DNA from: Lycium barbarum
Taxonomy: Eukaryota > Streptophyta > Magnoliopsida > Solanales > Solanaceae
Assembly (NCBI RefSeq): GCF_019175385.1
Contig: NC_083344.1
Location: 4,502,965 to 4,566,964, forward strand
Reading direction: 5' to 3'
DNA length: 64,000 nucleotides
Shown here: positions 38,190 to 52,679 of the stretch, in pieces
How positions within the stretch are numbered: position 1 is the first letter of the stretch
Layout of the letters: each line of letters opens with the position of its first letter
Notes under the pieces: generated by a model
What the model was told of the DNA's origin: nothing
The model's input: the letters and a program-made list of their open reading frames with translations, nothing else
Database searches by the model: none
Position numbers and translations under genes: made by a program

Positions 38190-39010
38190 TAAATGGGCTG
38201 GCGGGCTACAAAATGGGTTTGGAGAAACTTGGGTCATCCGGTGGGATTAGTTTGGGCCGGATGGCCATTTATGTCCTTTTCCCTTTAAGAAATGGGTGGA
38301 TTCCTTATATAACCTGGACAATCCTTCCCTCACAAACTAGTTTTTGGAGTTAAGTTACGCCCATCATTCATTTCTTTACATAAACAACATATGCCAAAAG
38401 GTTATGTCGGATCTTTTTCAAAAGAAATTTCCTTTTGATACTCGCAAACTCATATTATAGAGTAGCATCTAGGGAAAGTAATGGAGATGACTGCTTTTTG
38501 TTGCTATCATTTTTGCTTCCAGGAAAGTAGAAAATGAGATCTCTTGCCCTCTTACAATTTGAATAGAAGAAAATGATTTTTTCAGATCTCTTATGTGTTT
38601 TTTTCAAATCTCTTATGAATAAAAAATGAAGATCTCTTATAAAAGGGTCATAAAATTAAAAAAAGATTGTAAAGGGCCAAAAATTTCTCCCGAAAGTCGA
38701 AACAACTTACAAATCTCAAGCTACATGAATTATTATGCAACAAATATTTTATTGAGCATGCCAAAAACATTTAATATTATGACTAATTGGTCTAAAGGTT
38801 CAGATTTACCGTATTGATATGATTTTATATCTTAAATAATCATCTGACTTACATTTTTTCTCTACAAAGTAAACTAGAACCAATTTTATAAATTACAAAA
38901 CTTGTAGTCATTTACTCAGAATATAAATTTGGTAGAAAAACCAGTGACCGGAAAGCCAAGCAGGCATTGCAATCAGTTAAAATGCCATGGTGACGTTTCA
39001 AATTGTAAGT
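38190..39010. other. Intergenic DNA, nothing recognised
   Basis: AT-rich sequence without coding potential, repeats or RNA-like structure that I can support. Confidence 0.4.
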
Positions 39011-39013
39011 TCG

Positions 39014-39855
39014 AAAAAGGGTGATATTTTTCCGTGTACGATTGAAAATAAATTATTCCTACCCTTCGTTATACTTTTTATATATACAAGACCTTAACGT
39101 TATACATTTGACCATATTTACCCCCACCCGTTAAATCCTTCATCCCAACTTAAATGATACACATGACCATCATTGAACAAATAATACCCGCCCCGTTTCT
39201 AATTAAAACCCACCCAACCTCTCTTCAGTGAATCCATCGGAGAGAGAGCTTTTTCAATGGCCTCAATTAATTTAGGGTTATGGAATAACCCTAAATTTTA
39301 AAAACTTTATGTTAGACGAACAAAGAAGAAGGGATTTAAGTTAAGGGGGCTTCTGATAGGCATGGGTTATTAGGATGAGTCCGGTAGGCTTTAATTAGAA
39401 ATCAGGCGGCTATTTTTTATCAGGTTTTTTCCATTGATATTCAGTGAGAAATTTATATTATAAAACATTATTTCCCACATCATTCCTACCAAACCAGCTC
39501 ACTAGGTAAATACATGATGGAAAACAGGTTCCCATTGATACGCCGGTAAACTTCCTGATTCTTCCGCGTGAAAACACTAGTTTTTAGTTTTTTCCTACCG
39601 ACATTTAATTAAAATAGCCACTAAATATTTTTCAATGGAAAATTTCAGTGAAAAAATAGTGATTTTTTAGTGGTGTATTCAATGAGGGCCAGCGACGTGT
39701 ATTATTTAAGTTAGGAATTAGGATGACGGATTTAACGGGTGGGTGGTTAATATGGACAAATGCACGATGGTAAGTTGTGATATATGCAAAATGTATAACG
39801 AAGGCCGGATATAACGTATTTTCAATAGTACAGGGCAATGTGACCCATTTCCGCT
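39014..39855. mobile_element. Foldback element
   Basis: The left arm (CCCTTCGTTATAC, CACCCGTTAAATCC, CATCATTGAA) is matched in reverse complement by the right arm (TTCAATGAGGG, GGATTTAACGGGTGGGTGG, GTATAACGAAGG). Confidence 0.65.
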
Positions 39856-40990
39856 GTAAATTTGATAACCATTTGAATAATATCACTGAACTTATGGCTT
39901 TATACTTATGATATCCACTATATAAAACACAATTTTTTTTTAAAGTACAATCCAATTATAACTTTACACGTGCTCTTGTTAATTTCAAACCAAAAATATC
40001 GCTTTAGCTTTTACTCTAGCAAGCAAATCAACAGAAAATATCATCTAAGCCTACAAAATATCTAACCATTTCAGATAGATTTCGCCAATTCAAGTTTTAT
40101 AATCATCATATGTTTGTTCTTATCATCTCTTACAGAAGTTGAAAGAAAATGCATATAGTCCAAAAAGCAATGTAATATGAATTATGATCATGTCACAAAT
40201 AATCTAAGATACTTTTTCAAACGGACAATAGTAGCCAAGTCACACTCAAAACTTGGAACATTTTAGAAAAGTATTAAAACAATTAGCCTAAAGGAAGAAT
40301 CTGGCAAGTGCATATCACTATCACTCAACAACTTTCTGTTTTTTTTTTTTTTTTTTTGGGTGCTAAAACTGCTCTTTTTTAGCCGCTTCACAGTGACAAA
40401 AGAATTTTTCCATAAATCACTTCCTTGCTTAAAATCAATGTTTGCTTGATTTTGACATATATTATAGGGTGTGTCTGATATTGAGGAATTCTCATATTTA
40501 ATTGGTCAAAGTATTTTGCAAAAACACTTTCTCTAAAAAAAAGTAAATTTTTTAAAAATCAGGGAAGTTACTTCTTTAGCAGGAGTAGGCCAAAAATGCT
40601 CTTATTTCACATAGAACCTAATCAATGGCATATTTGCTCCAATTTAGTTCCTAAATGATGCTCAACCATGCCTATGTTATTACTTACTTGGGACAATACT
40701 TTTGGCAAACACACCCATAAAGGAGCATGAGAACAAAATGCATTTAACATTAATGGACAAAGTAGTTATGGACCAAGAAAGCAACTCATATAAGTTAGGC
40801 CTCCCGCAAATTACTCTACTCCACAAAACTACACTGTATATATATTTTTCAATTTTGAAACTGATGAGAAATATGTTAACATTTCGCAAATGAAATTTGA
40901 TAACCTAGAAAGTGGAGTAAAGGTGACCATCAATTAAAACGAACATGGAGGTAAGTTTAGATATAAAATATTGGATGACACAAAATAGTT
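39856..40990. other. Intergenic DNA upstream of the P450
   Basis: No gene is seen. It contains a T run at 40340-40358 and otherwise ordinary AT-rich sequence. Confidence 0.4.
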
Positions 40991-40995
40991 AGAAG

Positions 40996-41113
40996 CTATA
41001 TTGCTCGGACACTTCGAAAATATTGTGGGGTGCGTGTCGGATCCTCTAAAAATAGTGCATTTTTGGAGGATTCAACACGATACAATAACATTTTTAGAGA
41101 GTCCGAGCAACAG
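40996..41113. mobile_element. Palindromic MITE with TTGCTCGGAC ends
   Basis: The left end CTATATTGCTCGGAC and right end GTCCGAGCAACAGAG are inverted, with GTCGGATCCTCTAAAA and TTTTTGGAGGATTC forming an inner hairpin. A relative lies at 46512-46611. Confidence 0.8.
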
Positions 41114-41558
41114 AGAAAAAGACAAGAAAGATCTGAACCTACTTTGGTAACACTCCTGGAGTATATGAAACCCTCAATCAGACAAAATATGTTATCGTGG
41201 TACGTAGTTATACAAGACAAACCAGTAAGATACAAAAGGTTATGATCAAATGTCCCTCAATTATTTGCTGGGAAATCTGGAAAGTCAGATGCGCAGCCAA
41301 GTTGATGATATCCTTATCAATGAATGCAACATCATATATCAGCTTAATTCTTCTTTAATTTAAGAAATAGGCAAAACAATGAAGAATATGACTTACATTT
41401 TAAACGAAAGTCAGATTATACCTTACACTTTCTTTTTAAAAGAGTACTAATATACGTATTCGCGCGATGCGTGGATCGTATCAAAGGAACGAAAGTCATA
41501 CCTTACATTTTAAATTTATGACCACACACACCCGTATTGGACATATTCCTCTACATTA

Positions 41559-41575
41559 TTAAATATAAAAGAGGT
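41559..41575 (+). promoter_or_regulatory. TATA box of the P450 gene
   Basis: AAATATAAAAGAGG lies about 60-70 bases before the start codon at 41630, a plausible core promoter position with a short leader. Confidence 0.5.
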
Positions 41576-41629
41576 AAGCATCTTTTTATCTTTCAGTGTT
41601 GAAGGAAGGGTGTGTGTGAGAGAGGCATA

Positions 41630-43061
41630 ATGGATTACTATACACTTGTGTTGGGATCAATTTTTGCCTTGAGTTTTCTTTATACTCTAGCAAAATTATG
41701 CAGCAGAGGCAACAAAAAACTTCCACCAGGGCCATCACCATGGCCAATTATTGGAAACCTTCACTTGTTAGGTGCAAAACCCCATATATCACTGGCCAAT
41801 CTTGCGAAAATCTATGGTCCAATTATGAGTTTAAAACTAGGCCAAATAACTACAGTTGTCATTTCTTCTTCAACCATAGCAAAACAAGTCCTCAAACATC
41901 AAGATCAAGTGTTTTCAGGTAGATTTGTCCCTAATGCCCTTCAAGCACACAACCATTACAAATTCTCTGTGGCATGGCTTCCTGTTTGTCCTCAATGGAG
42001 AATGCTTCGAAGAATATTGAATACAAATATCTTCTCTTCCAATAGGCTTGATGCAAATCAACATCTAAGGTCTCAAAAGGTGAAAGAATTGATTGCTTAT
42101 TGTGCAAAATGTAGCCAAGAAGGTGAAGCTTTGGATGTAGGTCAAGTTGCTTTCAGGACTAATCTTAATTTCTTGTCCAACATCCTTTTCTCCAAGGATT
42201 TGGCTAATCCTTTTTCGGATTCAAAGGTAGAGCTCAAGAACTTGACTGTGACACCCTGACCCCTCGTTTTGAATATTAAACGTTGCATTAGATATACTAC
42301 AATGTTAAGATAACTGTTTATGACCTTTTTTTTTTGGATTCAAAGGTAGAGATGAAAATATAACTGTTACACCCCGACCCCTCATTTTGACTTTCTTTTT
42401 GTGATTAAATGGTGCATTGAGTGCAATATATTGTTGTTGTAACTGTAATTATGAGCCCTTTTATTTGGATTCGAAGGTGGAGTTGAAGGACTTTATTTGG
42501 GGTATCATGGCTGAGGTAGGGAAGCCTAACCTAGTAGATTTTTTCCCCATACTTGAAAAGATTGATCTTCAAGGAAGAAGGCGACGCACAACTATTCTTT
42601 TAGATAAGTTGTGTAAACTTTTTGATGGTTTGATTAATGAACGATTAGAGGAAAAGAGAAGGTTTCACGGTGAAAGAAGTGATGTTTTGGAAGCATTTCT
42701 CAATATTAGCGAAGAAAATCCTGAAGAGATTGATCACAATCACATCAAGTCCATGTTTCTGGTTCGTATTCTCTTCTAATTAGTTTATGAATTTAAGTTA
42801 ATATATATTGTCATCCTAACTCCCAATCATTTATTGGCTTTGTCCTTAATTACCATCAAAAGTTAAAATGATTTTAATATAGTTCCCCCCTGCTTATTAT
42901 TTAGGAAAAGATAAAGATTTCAAATTTCATATTGTGACACCTCAATTTTCTTCATTAACAGAAGTGTTTTATATTTTAGAGGTGTAATTTGAATGTACGA
43001 AACTTAGCAAGTTTTGTTCTCTCTCGTTGCTATTGCTTCCCAACTCCAGGATTTTTTTTTT

Positions 43062-43104
<43 letters not shown>

Positions 43105-43983
43105 AAAATGAAAAAGAGAAAAAGAATCAGACTTGCATGATCTTTAAGTTGTTTATCGGTTCGACATTAGATACCATGTATAGTAAGTTTATTCATCGGG
43201 TAAGAGAACATGATATACTTGTTTAATATGCTTATGATATACTTGTTAAATAATGCTTTAATTTATTTATTGTATATGCCAGATTATTTGTTGTGGGTGA
43301 ATTATGTATTGATCTACTATAGTTTCTTTTAGTTACTGTAATTTATGGTTATATACTTTGATATACAAATGTTGTAGGACTTATTTGGCGCGGGTACGGA
43401 TACAACTACAAGCACATTGGAATGGGCAATGGCAGAAATACTTAGACAACCTCGGATTATGAAGAAAGCTCAAGCTGAACTTGCAAAAATCACTGGAAAA
43501 GGAAAACGAATAGAAGAAAATGACATTTCCCGACTCTCTTACTTGCAATGTGTTATCAAAGAAACCTTAAGAATGCACCCACCAGTCCCATTCTTAGTGC
43601 CCCGCAGAGTGGAACAAGATGTTGAATTGTGTGACTACATTATCCCAAAAGGTTCACAGGTACTAGTCAATGTGTGGGCAATTGGTCGAGATTCTACTTT
43701 TTGGAAGGACCCTTTAGTGTTTAAACCCGAGAGGTTTTGGAGTTCAGATTTGGACATGCGAGGAAAAGATTTTGAGTTGGTTCCATTTGGTGCTGGTCGA
43801 AGAATATGCCCTGGCTTGCCACTGGCATTGAGAATGGTTCCAGTAATATTGGGCTCGCTCTTGAATTCCTTCAATTGGAAACTTGAAGCAGACATTGGAC
43901 CAAATGAATTAGACATGGAGGAGAAATTTGCTTTCACCTTAGCCAAAGCCCTTCCTTTGCGAGTCATCCCATCTCCTCTTTGA
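41630..43983 (+). CDS. Cytochrome P450, CYP76-like (geraniol 8-hydroxylase / 7-ethoxycoumarin deethylase type)
   Basis: Proposed exons are 41630-42226, 42477-42761 and 43378-43983, encoding 495 residues. An N-terminal membrane anchor (residues 4-24) is followed by the hinge KLPPGPSPWPIIGN (30-43). The I-helix AGTDTTTS begins at 299, the K-helix ExxR (KETLR) covers 356-359, PERF covers 411-414, and the heme loop FGAGRRICPG runs from 431 with Cys438. These are all P450 hallmarks on an ER-bound monooxygenase. The second intron, just before DLFGAGTDT, is the one expected for the CYP71 clan. The first intron, 250 bases, is not expected and coincides with a tandem duplication; without splicing it the frame ends at 42257-42259. 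Substrate cannot be told from sequence; CYP76 enzymes often act on monoterpenols. Confidence 0.85.
42217..42480 (+). repeat. Tandem duplication inside the P450 first exon
   Basis: Three diverged copies of the word GGATTCAAAGGTAGAG occur at about 42218, 42338 and 42467. The first two are each followed by a GTGACACCCTGACCCCTCGT-like stretch and a TTAAATGGTGCATT-like stretch. The intervening sequence has stops but is bounded by GT (42227) and AG (42476). Confidence 0.8.
43062..43101. repeat. (TA)n microsatellite in the P450 intron
   Basis: An uninterrupted TA run of about 19 units in the second intron. Confidence 0.9.
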
Positions 43984-45828
43984 TGTTGCCTAGTCAATAA
44001 ATATTTATTTGTATTTGATGTTTACACTTACCCAAACATTTTAGTCTTAATATATAGTATTACTTAATCATGATTAAGTGATACATATGCGTGTGGAACA
44101 TATATATCAAGCAATGCTAGTTGTTTACAATCTTCCTCACTAATCAAGCCTCGCTTCACTTAGAGTTTTTGTTATTTTCTATAAAGGAAAAGAGAACGAA
44201 AATTAAGAAGTTTATGATGATAAAAAGAGGACATTGTTGTGCAATATTAGTTTCCTCATAAATGTAGCAATGTTCAAATGTCAAAGACCTATGTATGTAC
44301 CTTCTTATATACTTATGAAGTTCTGTATTGGAATGAATTACTTTAAACAACATATATAACACGCTTTTGTAGGGGTATATTTGGGCCTTTTCCTTTTTTT
44401 TTTTTTTTTTTTTTTTTTTTTGTAATTTGATTATAAAGTGGCTATTTATTGAAAACAAATTATTCCCTCCGTCCCAGTGTATGTGATGATGTATGAAATT
44501 CGAAAGTCAAATAACTTTTACTGTGAATTTTTATGTATCTTTCATATATTTAAATTATTAATTATTATGACTTACAGTACTTTTTCGTAGTTTTCAAAAA
44601 ATTTAAAGATCCTGCGTTCGAATTTACGATCAAATTTAAATGTTTGACTCTTAAAATTTGAGCTATTACACCTAAATTGGGACAGAGAGTGTGAGAGTCA
44701 TTATATTGTTCGCTCTTGGATCGATATCCCAAGGAAACCAACTACACACAGGGCCGCCTCAACAATATTGGGGGCTTAAAGTCAAATTTCAGAGAGAGGC
44801 ACTATTTTTTTTTTAAGGAAAGATCGTCATTAATTACTGTTTTATAATCGATTTGTTCTAACAATTCCTTTTAAATTGATAATATAACTAATCCATTCAA
44901 TCTATCTTGAGACATTATTGATCTTACATAAGATTTTATCAATTTTAATTTTGAAAAATTTCTTTCGGCTGAGCACAGTTATATATGTATATATATATAT
45001 AATATATCTTTAACAAAAAAATGAGATCCTAACCGATTGTTTTATTGACCTTATAGTTGAGCCTCCCCGACTGCACACTCTCCATTTGAGTTTTGAATCA
45101 CTTCGCCGGGGCCTCCTATATTGTTATCACTCTTAAAAGCTTCACTAGTAGTAAATATAAAAGATCTTGGCATTGGTGTATTCCATTTTGACACAAATAT
45201 TATCGATGTTTAAGGAAGTTGAATGATTTGATATTAGGAGTTTAAACTCTTGAGCACGATCAATGTTGAGTCTCTTTATTATTTTGGTAAATGCAGAGAT
45301 TCCATAGGCAAAAAAGAAAAAAAAAATCTATCTATTCTATAGTAGAGAAAGACACAGGGTTGAGTCCTTCTAATACCATCAATCCAGTCTTCATCACTAC
45401 AGAGAGCATTAATGTTATCTGCTCTGCTTACTTCCAAATGTTTGGGCTATAAGACAAATGAAGAAGATGTGGCTAACTATTTCTTCTCCTTTCTTGCAGA
45501 TTGGCCAAGTGCTATCTATGTTAATCTTCAATGGGAGAGTCAGGTATTTTACTAAGTGGTGTCAAATGTGAAAGTAAATATACAAAGAAATCAACAGAAA
45601 ACAATTCACTAGTGAAAGCACAACAAACTTATATTATCATAGAAATTTATTGCTCACGGTATTCTATTCATTTAGGCTCGACAAAGATGTATCACGATCT
45701 CAAAGAAGTATACTAGTGGAATGATATGAAAAAAAAAATTGATGATTTGTAGCTCAATGTCCTAATTGTCAAAATGTTAAGGTGGAACATTAGTGGCCCG
45801 GGGGGTTGACATATAACATCGAGATCTA
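43984..45828. other. P450 3' flank and intergenic DNA
   Basis: No gene is seen. A T run lies at 44392-44420 and a Stowaway-like element at 44463-44691 (TTCCCTCCGTCCCAGTGTAT to ATTGGGACAGAGAG). A segment with GGGCTTAAAGTCAAATTTCA near 44770 looks repetitive but is unassigned. Confidence 0.5.
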
Positions 45829-46364
45829 CTAACTTACTCGATGAGGTTTCATTTCTTTAAATGTTTTTAATATAGCATTATTAGAAATAGTACTAAATAC
45901 ATAGTTTTCTACATATGACATCAAGCAACAACTAAAAATTTCATCATTTATTCGATTTCGCAGGTCATTCTTGATAAATTTAATGATCAAAAAAGTTATT
46001 TCTAACGACGTAAGCAAGTTTCACTATGCAGAATCCAAGTGGAAAGTTTAAATGCTTTTTTGTCTGAACTAATTTTCTGGAAGATCATAAAGTACATTTA
46101 GATTGGAGAACATCAATGTAAGTTGCAAGCATACTAAGTTCATCAAGACATCATTCATTCTCTTCAATCTTTTATGTCAAAAGAAGCATATGAGTCAATC
46201 GGATTCAAACAAGCAACTGCATGAAGAAAATTAGCAGTCACCTTGTCAAAATGATCATTGAGTTCTTGAAGTTGTCCATCACCAATGGACTCTGCAAGCA
46301 TGGCTTCCGAGTAATCATTTGATATTTGCTTGGTTGAGACAAGCCGCGGGGTATTTAAGCTCAT
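45829..46364 (-). pseudogene. C-terminal fragment of a hAT (TTF-type) transposase
   Basis: On the minus strand, ELNDHFDKVTANFLHAVACL (46364-46164) is followed in other frames by LVQTKKHLNFPL (about 46060) and then by KNDLRNRINDEIFSC and SNNAILKTFKEMKPHRVS (to 45829). This order matches the dimerisation region of TTF-type hAT transposases. Frame shifts and stops separate the pieces, and no N-terminal part is present. It abuts the 3' boundary of the RPL10-B duplicated segment. Confidence 0.65.
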
Positions 46365-46511
46365 TGAGTCCCAGACAACTAATTTATCTCTGAATTATAT
46401 ATTTTTCTTTTGAATTGGAGGATTACTAGTTTAAGTCCATCGTTGGATCAGGAGGTTTAGGTGGGATTTATTTTTTCCTTTTTGCATTTGGGAAATCTGT
46501 ATTGTTTTGAG

Positions 46512-46611
46512 CTATATGTTGCTCAAACTCTTCAAAAATGTTGACGGGTGTGTCTATTTTTTTGGAGGATTCGATACGGGTACGACAACAATTTTGAAGA
46601 TTCCCAGCAAC
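46512..46611. mobile_element. Palindromic MITE with 10-bp target duplication in RPL10-B 3' flank
   Basis: TTGTTTTGAG flanks it at 46502-46511 and 46612-46621. The paralogous flank of RPL10-A at 27106-27116 has one TTGTTTTGAG and no element, so this is a clean filled/empty pair. It is related to the element at 40996. Confidence 0.88.
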
Positions 46612-46895
46612 TTGTTTTGAGACATTATTACTGAAATGCGCTTGTAATACACGACAAAAAGTAGAAGAAATAGAGATGCAGCTCACACCAGTAAGAAACG
46701 AAGTTAAACGCCCAGGTCAGAATAGATGTAAGACAAAATTCATCCAAATAAAAGCCAATAATTATCTTTTGAAAAGGTAAATATTTGATTAGAGCAGTAA
46801 CAACTTAAGTAATGGTTCAAAACTAGATGGATGTTCAGGACACAAAATTTCATTCAGCGGAAGTAGAAAACTAAAGGCTCAGATTGGTAAATTCT

Positions 46896-48937
<2,042 letters not shown>

Positions 48938-49060
48938 GGCTAATTCTCTGCGATTTGGTTAGCGGCTTGAGAAACAAGAAAATGAGAGAAAAAAAAAACA
49001 CCTAGGTTAAGTTGCTAACAGGTGCATGTATTCATTGGGCCTTATGGGCTTATAGGGAGT
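48938..49060 (-). promoter_or_regulatory. RPL10-B promoter with site II motifs
   Basis: TGGGCC (49036) and TGGGCT (49045) on the + strand lie about 100 bases before the start codon. The stretch is duplicated at 50441-50560. Confidence 0.55.
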
Positions 49061-49236
49061 GGGTCAGGTAAAAGCAAGGCTTGCCTGAACTAGCCACTAT
49101 TGGACTGGTTTTTGAGTTGAAAAGAAAACTTTTGATGGGAAAGCATCATCATAATAATATTGTCATAAATTTCAAACTTAAAGGATGCTATCCTGGATTT
49201 CGAATTTAACAAAAGTAAATTCAAGAGAGGCTTGAG

Positions 49237-49969
49237 TTTACTTTTGAATTTAGTGACTTGTTGCAACAATTTTATTACCTATTGCAACAAGTAGTCCACT
49301 TGTTCCAACAAGTCAATAATCTGTTGGAACAACTGCTCCAGCTGTTTCATTTTGTTATAGATTGGTATGTACTCTCATGACCAATTTTTTGTTAAATAAA
49401 ATATCTTCAGGTACCTCGAACACCACTAATGGGATGGGGGGGGGGGGGGGGGGGGGGGGGTTTGATTTCCATGGTGAATGGATCGAGAAGAACAATCGAT
49501 ATATTTGGCGATGGAAGGGTAGTGACACGTTAGAGACGATAGCGATGACTGTCTAAAGAGATGTTATGTTTGATGATTTTGTGAACCTAATCATCACCTA
49601 TTGCGAATTAACTTGTGAATCAAAAGATCTTGCCATCACTTATATGCACAGCTCTTTTGAAAATCAGAGGGTTTTGCCATTTAAGATAACTGATCAGGTT
49701 CGTTTGCGTGCTTATTTGAATGATGTAGCTAGGCCCATTTTAAGGGTATACGTTGTTGGATGCCTGGTAGAGAACCACAATTTATCTCAAGACCAACAAG
49801 ATGTGTTAAATGATGAATCAGATGGGGTGGATGTGGATATCCCAGATAATGGAAGTGGGGCTGACCCGATTCCTATACCCGAAGTTGCGAGCAATATAGT
49901 GGGCACTACACAATCAATACAGTCTATCCCCATGTTCAAGATGATGAAACAGGTTTTTATAAAGGAATG
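49237..49969 (+). mobile_element. Internal fragment of the second Ulp1-MULE
   Basis: From 49250 to about 49969 this matches 53811-54514 (start of the transposase gene and the GTTGCAAC repeats before it). It encodes the same VNLIITYCELTC and FENQRVLPFKITDQVRL stretches. It has no element ends. A 25-base G run (49436-49460) replaces ordinary sequence in the full copy. The fragment lies exactly between two copies of the RPL10-B 5' region. Confidence 0.85.
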
Positions 49970-50760
49970 TCTCTTCACAGTTTCTTGGTTGGAAAAAATG
50001 GTTGCTTTGCAAGCAACTGTGAGAAAAAAAAAAAGGGGGCAAGTTTTCTATCTTTAAGCTACCAATTTTATCACTTCTAGGAATGGACTTGGAGCCAAGA
50101 TTTGAAGCCTATGGGTTCAGAATTCTAGTCCTTCTAAGTTACTAGATTCCAAATTAATAATTTGTACATATTCAATGTATATTTTAAGACAGAAACAGGG
50201 TTAAACCAAAGTTATTGGGTTCAACCAAACTCGTAACCGAAGCTCTAGCTCCGTCAGTGCCGGAGATTAAGTGATCGGTTACAAAGACACTAGCTGTCCA
50301 CCATCATAAAACCACCATTAACTTTAAGCTTGATAAGTTTAGCATCATTAACTATATATTCTTCCTATCAGATAAACAACACACAACCTATGTAAAGGAA
50401 AATGACAATTAACGGAGAAAAGAAACTTACTTCTACCCATGGCTAATTCTCTGCGATTTGGTTAGCTGCTTGAGAAACAAGAAAATGAGCAGGAAAAAAA
50501 AACACCTAGGTTAAGTTGCTAACAGGTGCATGTATTCATTGGGCCTTATGGGCTTATAGGGAGTGGGTCAGGTAAAAGCAAGGCTTGCCTGAACTAGCCA
50601 CTTTTGGACTGGTTTTTGAGTTGAAAAGAAAACTTTTGATGGGAAAGCATCACCATAATAATATTGTCATAAATTTCAAACTTAAAATATTACTACTAAA
50701 AAATATAAAGGATGCTATCCTGGATTTCGAATTTAATAAAAGTAAATTCAACATGGACTT
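49970..50760 (-). pseudogene. Duplicated RPL10-B first exon and promoter
   Basis: It repeats 48502-49236: part of intron 1, a ten-base exon 1 (50440-50431, ATGGGTAGAA) with intact GTAAGT donor, and the promoter with TGGGCC/TGGGCT. Joined to exon 2 at 48207 it would again read MGRRP, so it may serve as an alternative first exon rather than being dead. Confidence 0.8.
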
Positions 50761-50936
50761 GAGAGTCTCCAACTTTAGACTTTGGGTTAGAAGTTTTCAA
50801 ATTTTAATATCACGGATCTTGTTTACCCTAAAAAGAGAACAATTAAATTTATTTGTGATTTAAAAAATATATAAATTGATTCGTTATAAATAGTGCTTAA
50901 ATAACTGATGACAAGTAAGAAAATGAGATTAGTAAG

Positions 50937-51060
50937 CAGCAACAACATACCCAGTGAAATTCCACAAGGTGGGGTTTGAGGGGGGTAAAGTGTACGCAGA
51001 CCTTACCCCTATCTCGGAAGATAGGGAGGCTATTCGGAAGACCCTCGGCTCAAGAGAATA
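50937..51060 (-). mobile_element. RTE/TS-type 3' tail remnant
   Basis: It contains CAGCAACAACATACCCAGTG, GTGGGGTTTGAGGGGGGTAA and CAGACCTTACCCCTATCTCG, the standard tail words. Confidence 0.6.
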
Positions 51061-51879
51061 GAGAGCCAATATAAAATATAAATGGTATAATTGATCCTGG
51101 GCTTTGTTGATCCTTAGAGGGAATCCTTTGACGGGTTTTCCTCCAGTGGAACAATTATATGCTTTGACCTCGTAGAATAAATGTTATCCTAGTACAAAAG
51201 AATGACAAAGTAAGCTTAATTCCAAAAGATTGAATAGTATAGTAGTTGTTATTCGATGCCCCTTTTTGAAAGGCCTTTAGGCTCCTTTTATAGTACAAAT
51301 ACATCAGCACTTAAGCCGTGATTAAATTCAATTAATGAGTAATAACAGACAATAAATGTTGCTTTAATTCTAAATCGTAACGTTTGCTTCAAATCTGGAC
51401 CAGTCACACAACATTAATCTGTCATTAATGACTCGAGGCAATTGCCTTGGTAGGATTGCTCCAGGTTTATCCGGGGTCTCTCATTCCAACTAAGTGAAAC
51501 GACTAAGCAGCGTTTCGCCTTCAACTGCCACATGTTCCCTTTTAGTCATGCCATGTGTCGAGCTATCTTTTGTCATGTATACATATCTAAAGTTGTAGCT
51601 TGCCAACTGCCAAGCCTAACTTCGAATTCAAAATATCTCAAGTTGGAACTACCGTCAAAGTTAAGCTTTGTAAATTTCAACGTCCCTGCTGGATTGATAA
51701 TTAAAACTTCAAACTCGAAATCTTCAAATTCAATCCCACGCTTGAATTATAAAGCAGCTAAATTTAAAAATTTCTTCCAATTTTGGTCATTATTTAAATC
51801 TGAGTCCTAAAACTGGCTATTTGTGCCCCTCAGGAATAGGGGTACTACTATATGGCCCATAAGATTAGAGTTTCAAATG
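51061..51879. other. Unassigned repetitive-looking DNA
   Basis: The text is less AT-rich, with phrases such as CCGGGGTCTCTCATTCCAAC that suggest retroelement LTR sequence, but I found no paired ends or coding frame. Confidence 0.3.
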
Positions 51880-52465
51880 ACATTTTTTTGTGCGGAGTGC
51901 CCTTCAAATGCACTGGTCTTTAATTTTTGTCCCTTAAATTGTTGGTCTTTAATTTTTACCCTTGGCCTAAAAAAATTTAGGTTTTGGGTTCAAACTCCCA
52001 CTCAATCAAAAATTTAAAAAAAATTCGCCAGGTAGAACTTGGATCCGCAAAACAGAGTTTTGCCTACGAAGCCCTTCAAATGCATTAGTCTTTAATTTTT
52101 GCCCCTCAAATTGTTGGTCTTTAATTTTTGTCTTTCGCCTAAAATTTCTAGGTTCCGGGTTCGAACCCCCACTCAATCAAAAAATTTTAAAAAAATCGCC
52201 AGGTAGAACTTGAATTCGCAAGGCAGAGTTTTGAGGCAGAATTTTGCCTTCAAAACTTTGCCTTAAGGCGGAATTTACCTTCAGGCCAAAATTCTGCCTT
52301 AAGGAAGAGTTTTGATTGTGAATCCAAACTCTATCTTGCGATTTTTATTTTAAATTTTTGATTGAGCAGGAGTTCGAACCCGAAACCAAGAAATTTTTAG
52401 CGAAGGACAAAAATTAAAGACCACCTCTAGCAAAGGACAATCCTGCAAATTGCCCTTTAAATAAT
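51880..52465. mobile_element. Foldback element with internal tandem duplication
   Basis: CTGGTCTTTAATTTTTGTCC on the left is mirrored by GGACAAAAATTAAAGACCAC at the right. A unit containing TCGCCAGGTAGAACTTG and CCCACTCAATCAAAAA is repeated at 51896-52070 and 52071-52230. Confidence 0.65.
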
Positions 52466-52679
52466 ATTCTTGGCCAATTTTAGAAATACCTTATATATTC
52501 TACCCAAGGAAAAAAATCCTGGCATATCAATACCCGAGTCAGGATAGAAGTAAGCTACTCGGGGCTTTTAATTAAAGGTGACAAAAAGGTTTTAAAATTG
52601 AGTTGGGTAACTCTAGTTTTTTTAATTGAATAGGGGTGATAAACTTTGGATTAGTGATTAGGGAGTTTTGACTTGTCCC

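Noticed and set aside
45355..45500. Possible gene fragment (minus strand, ALCSDEDWIDGIRRTQP)
   Set aside because: The open stretch is short, no family is recognised, and there are no flanking exons.
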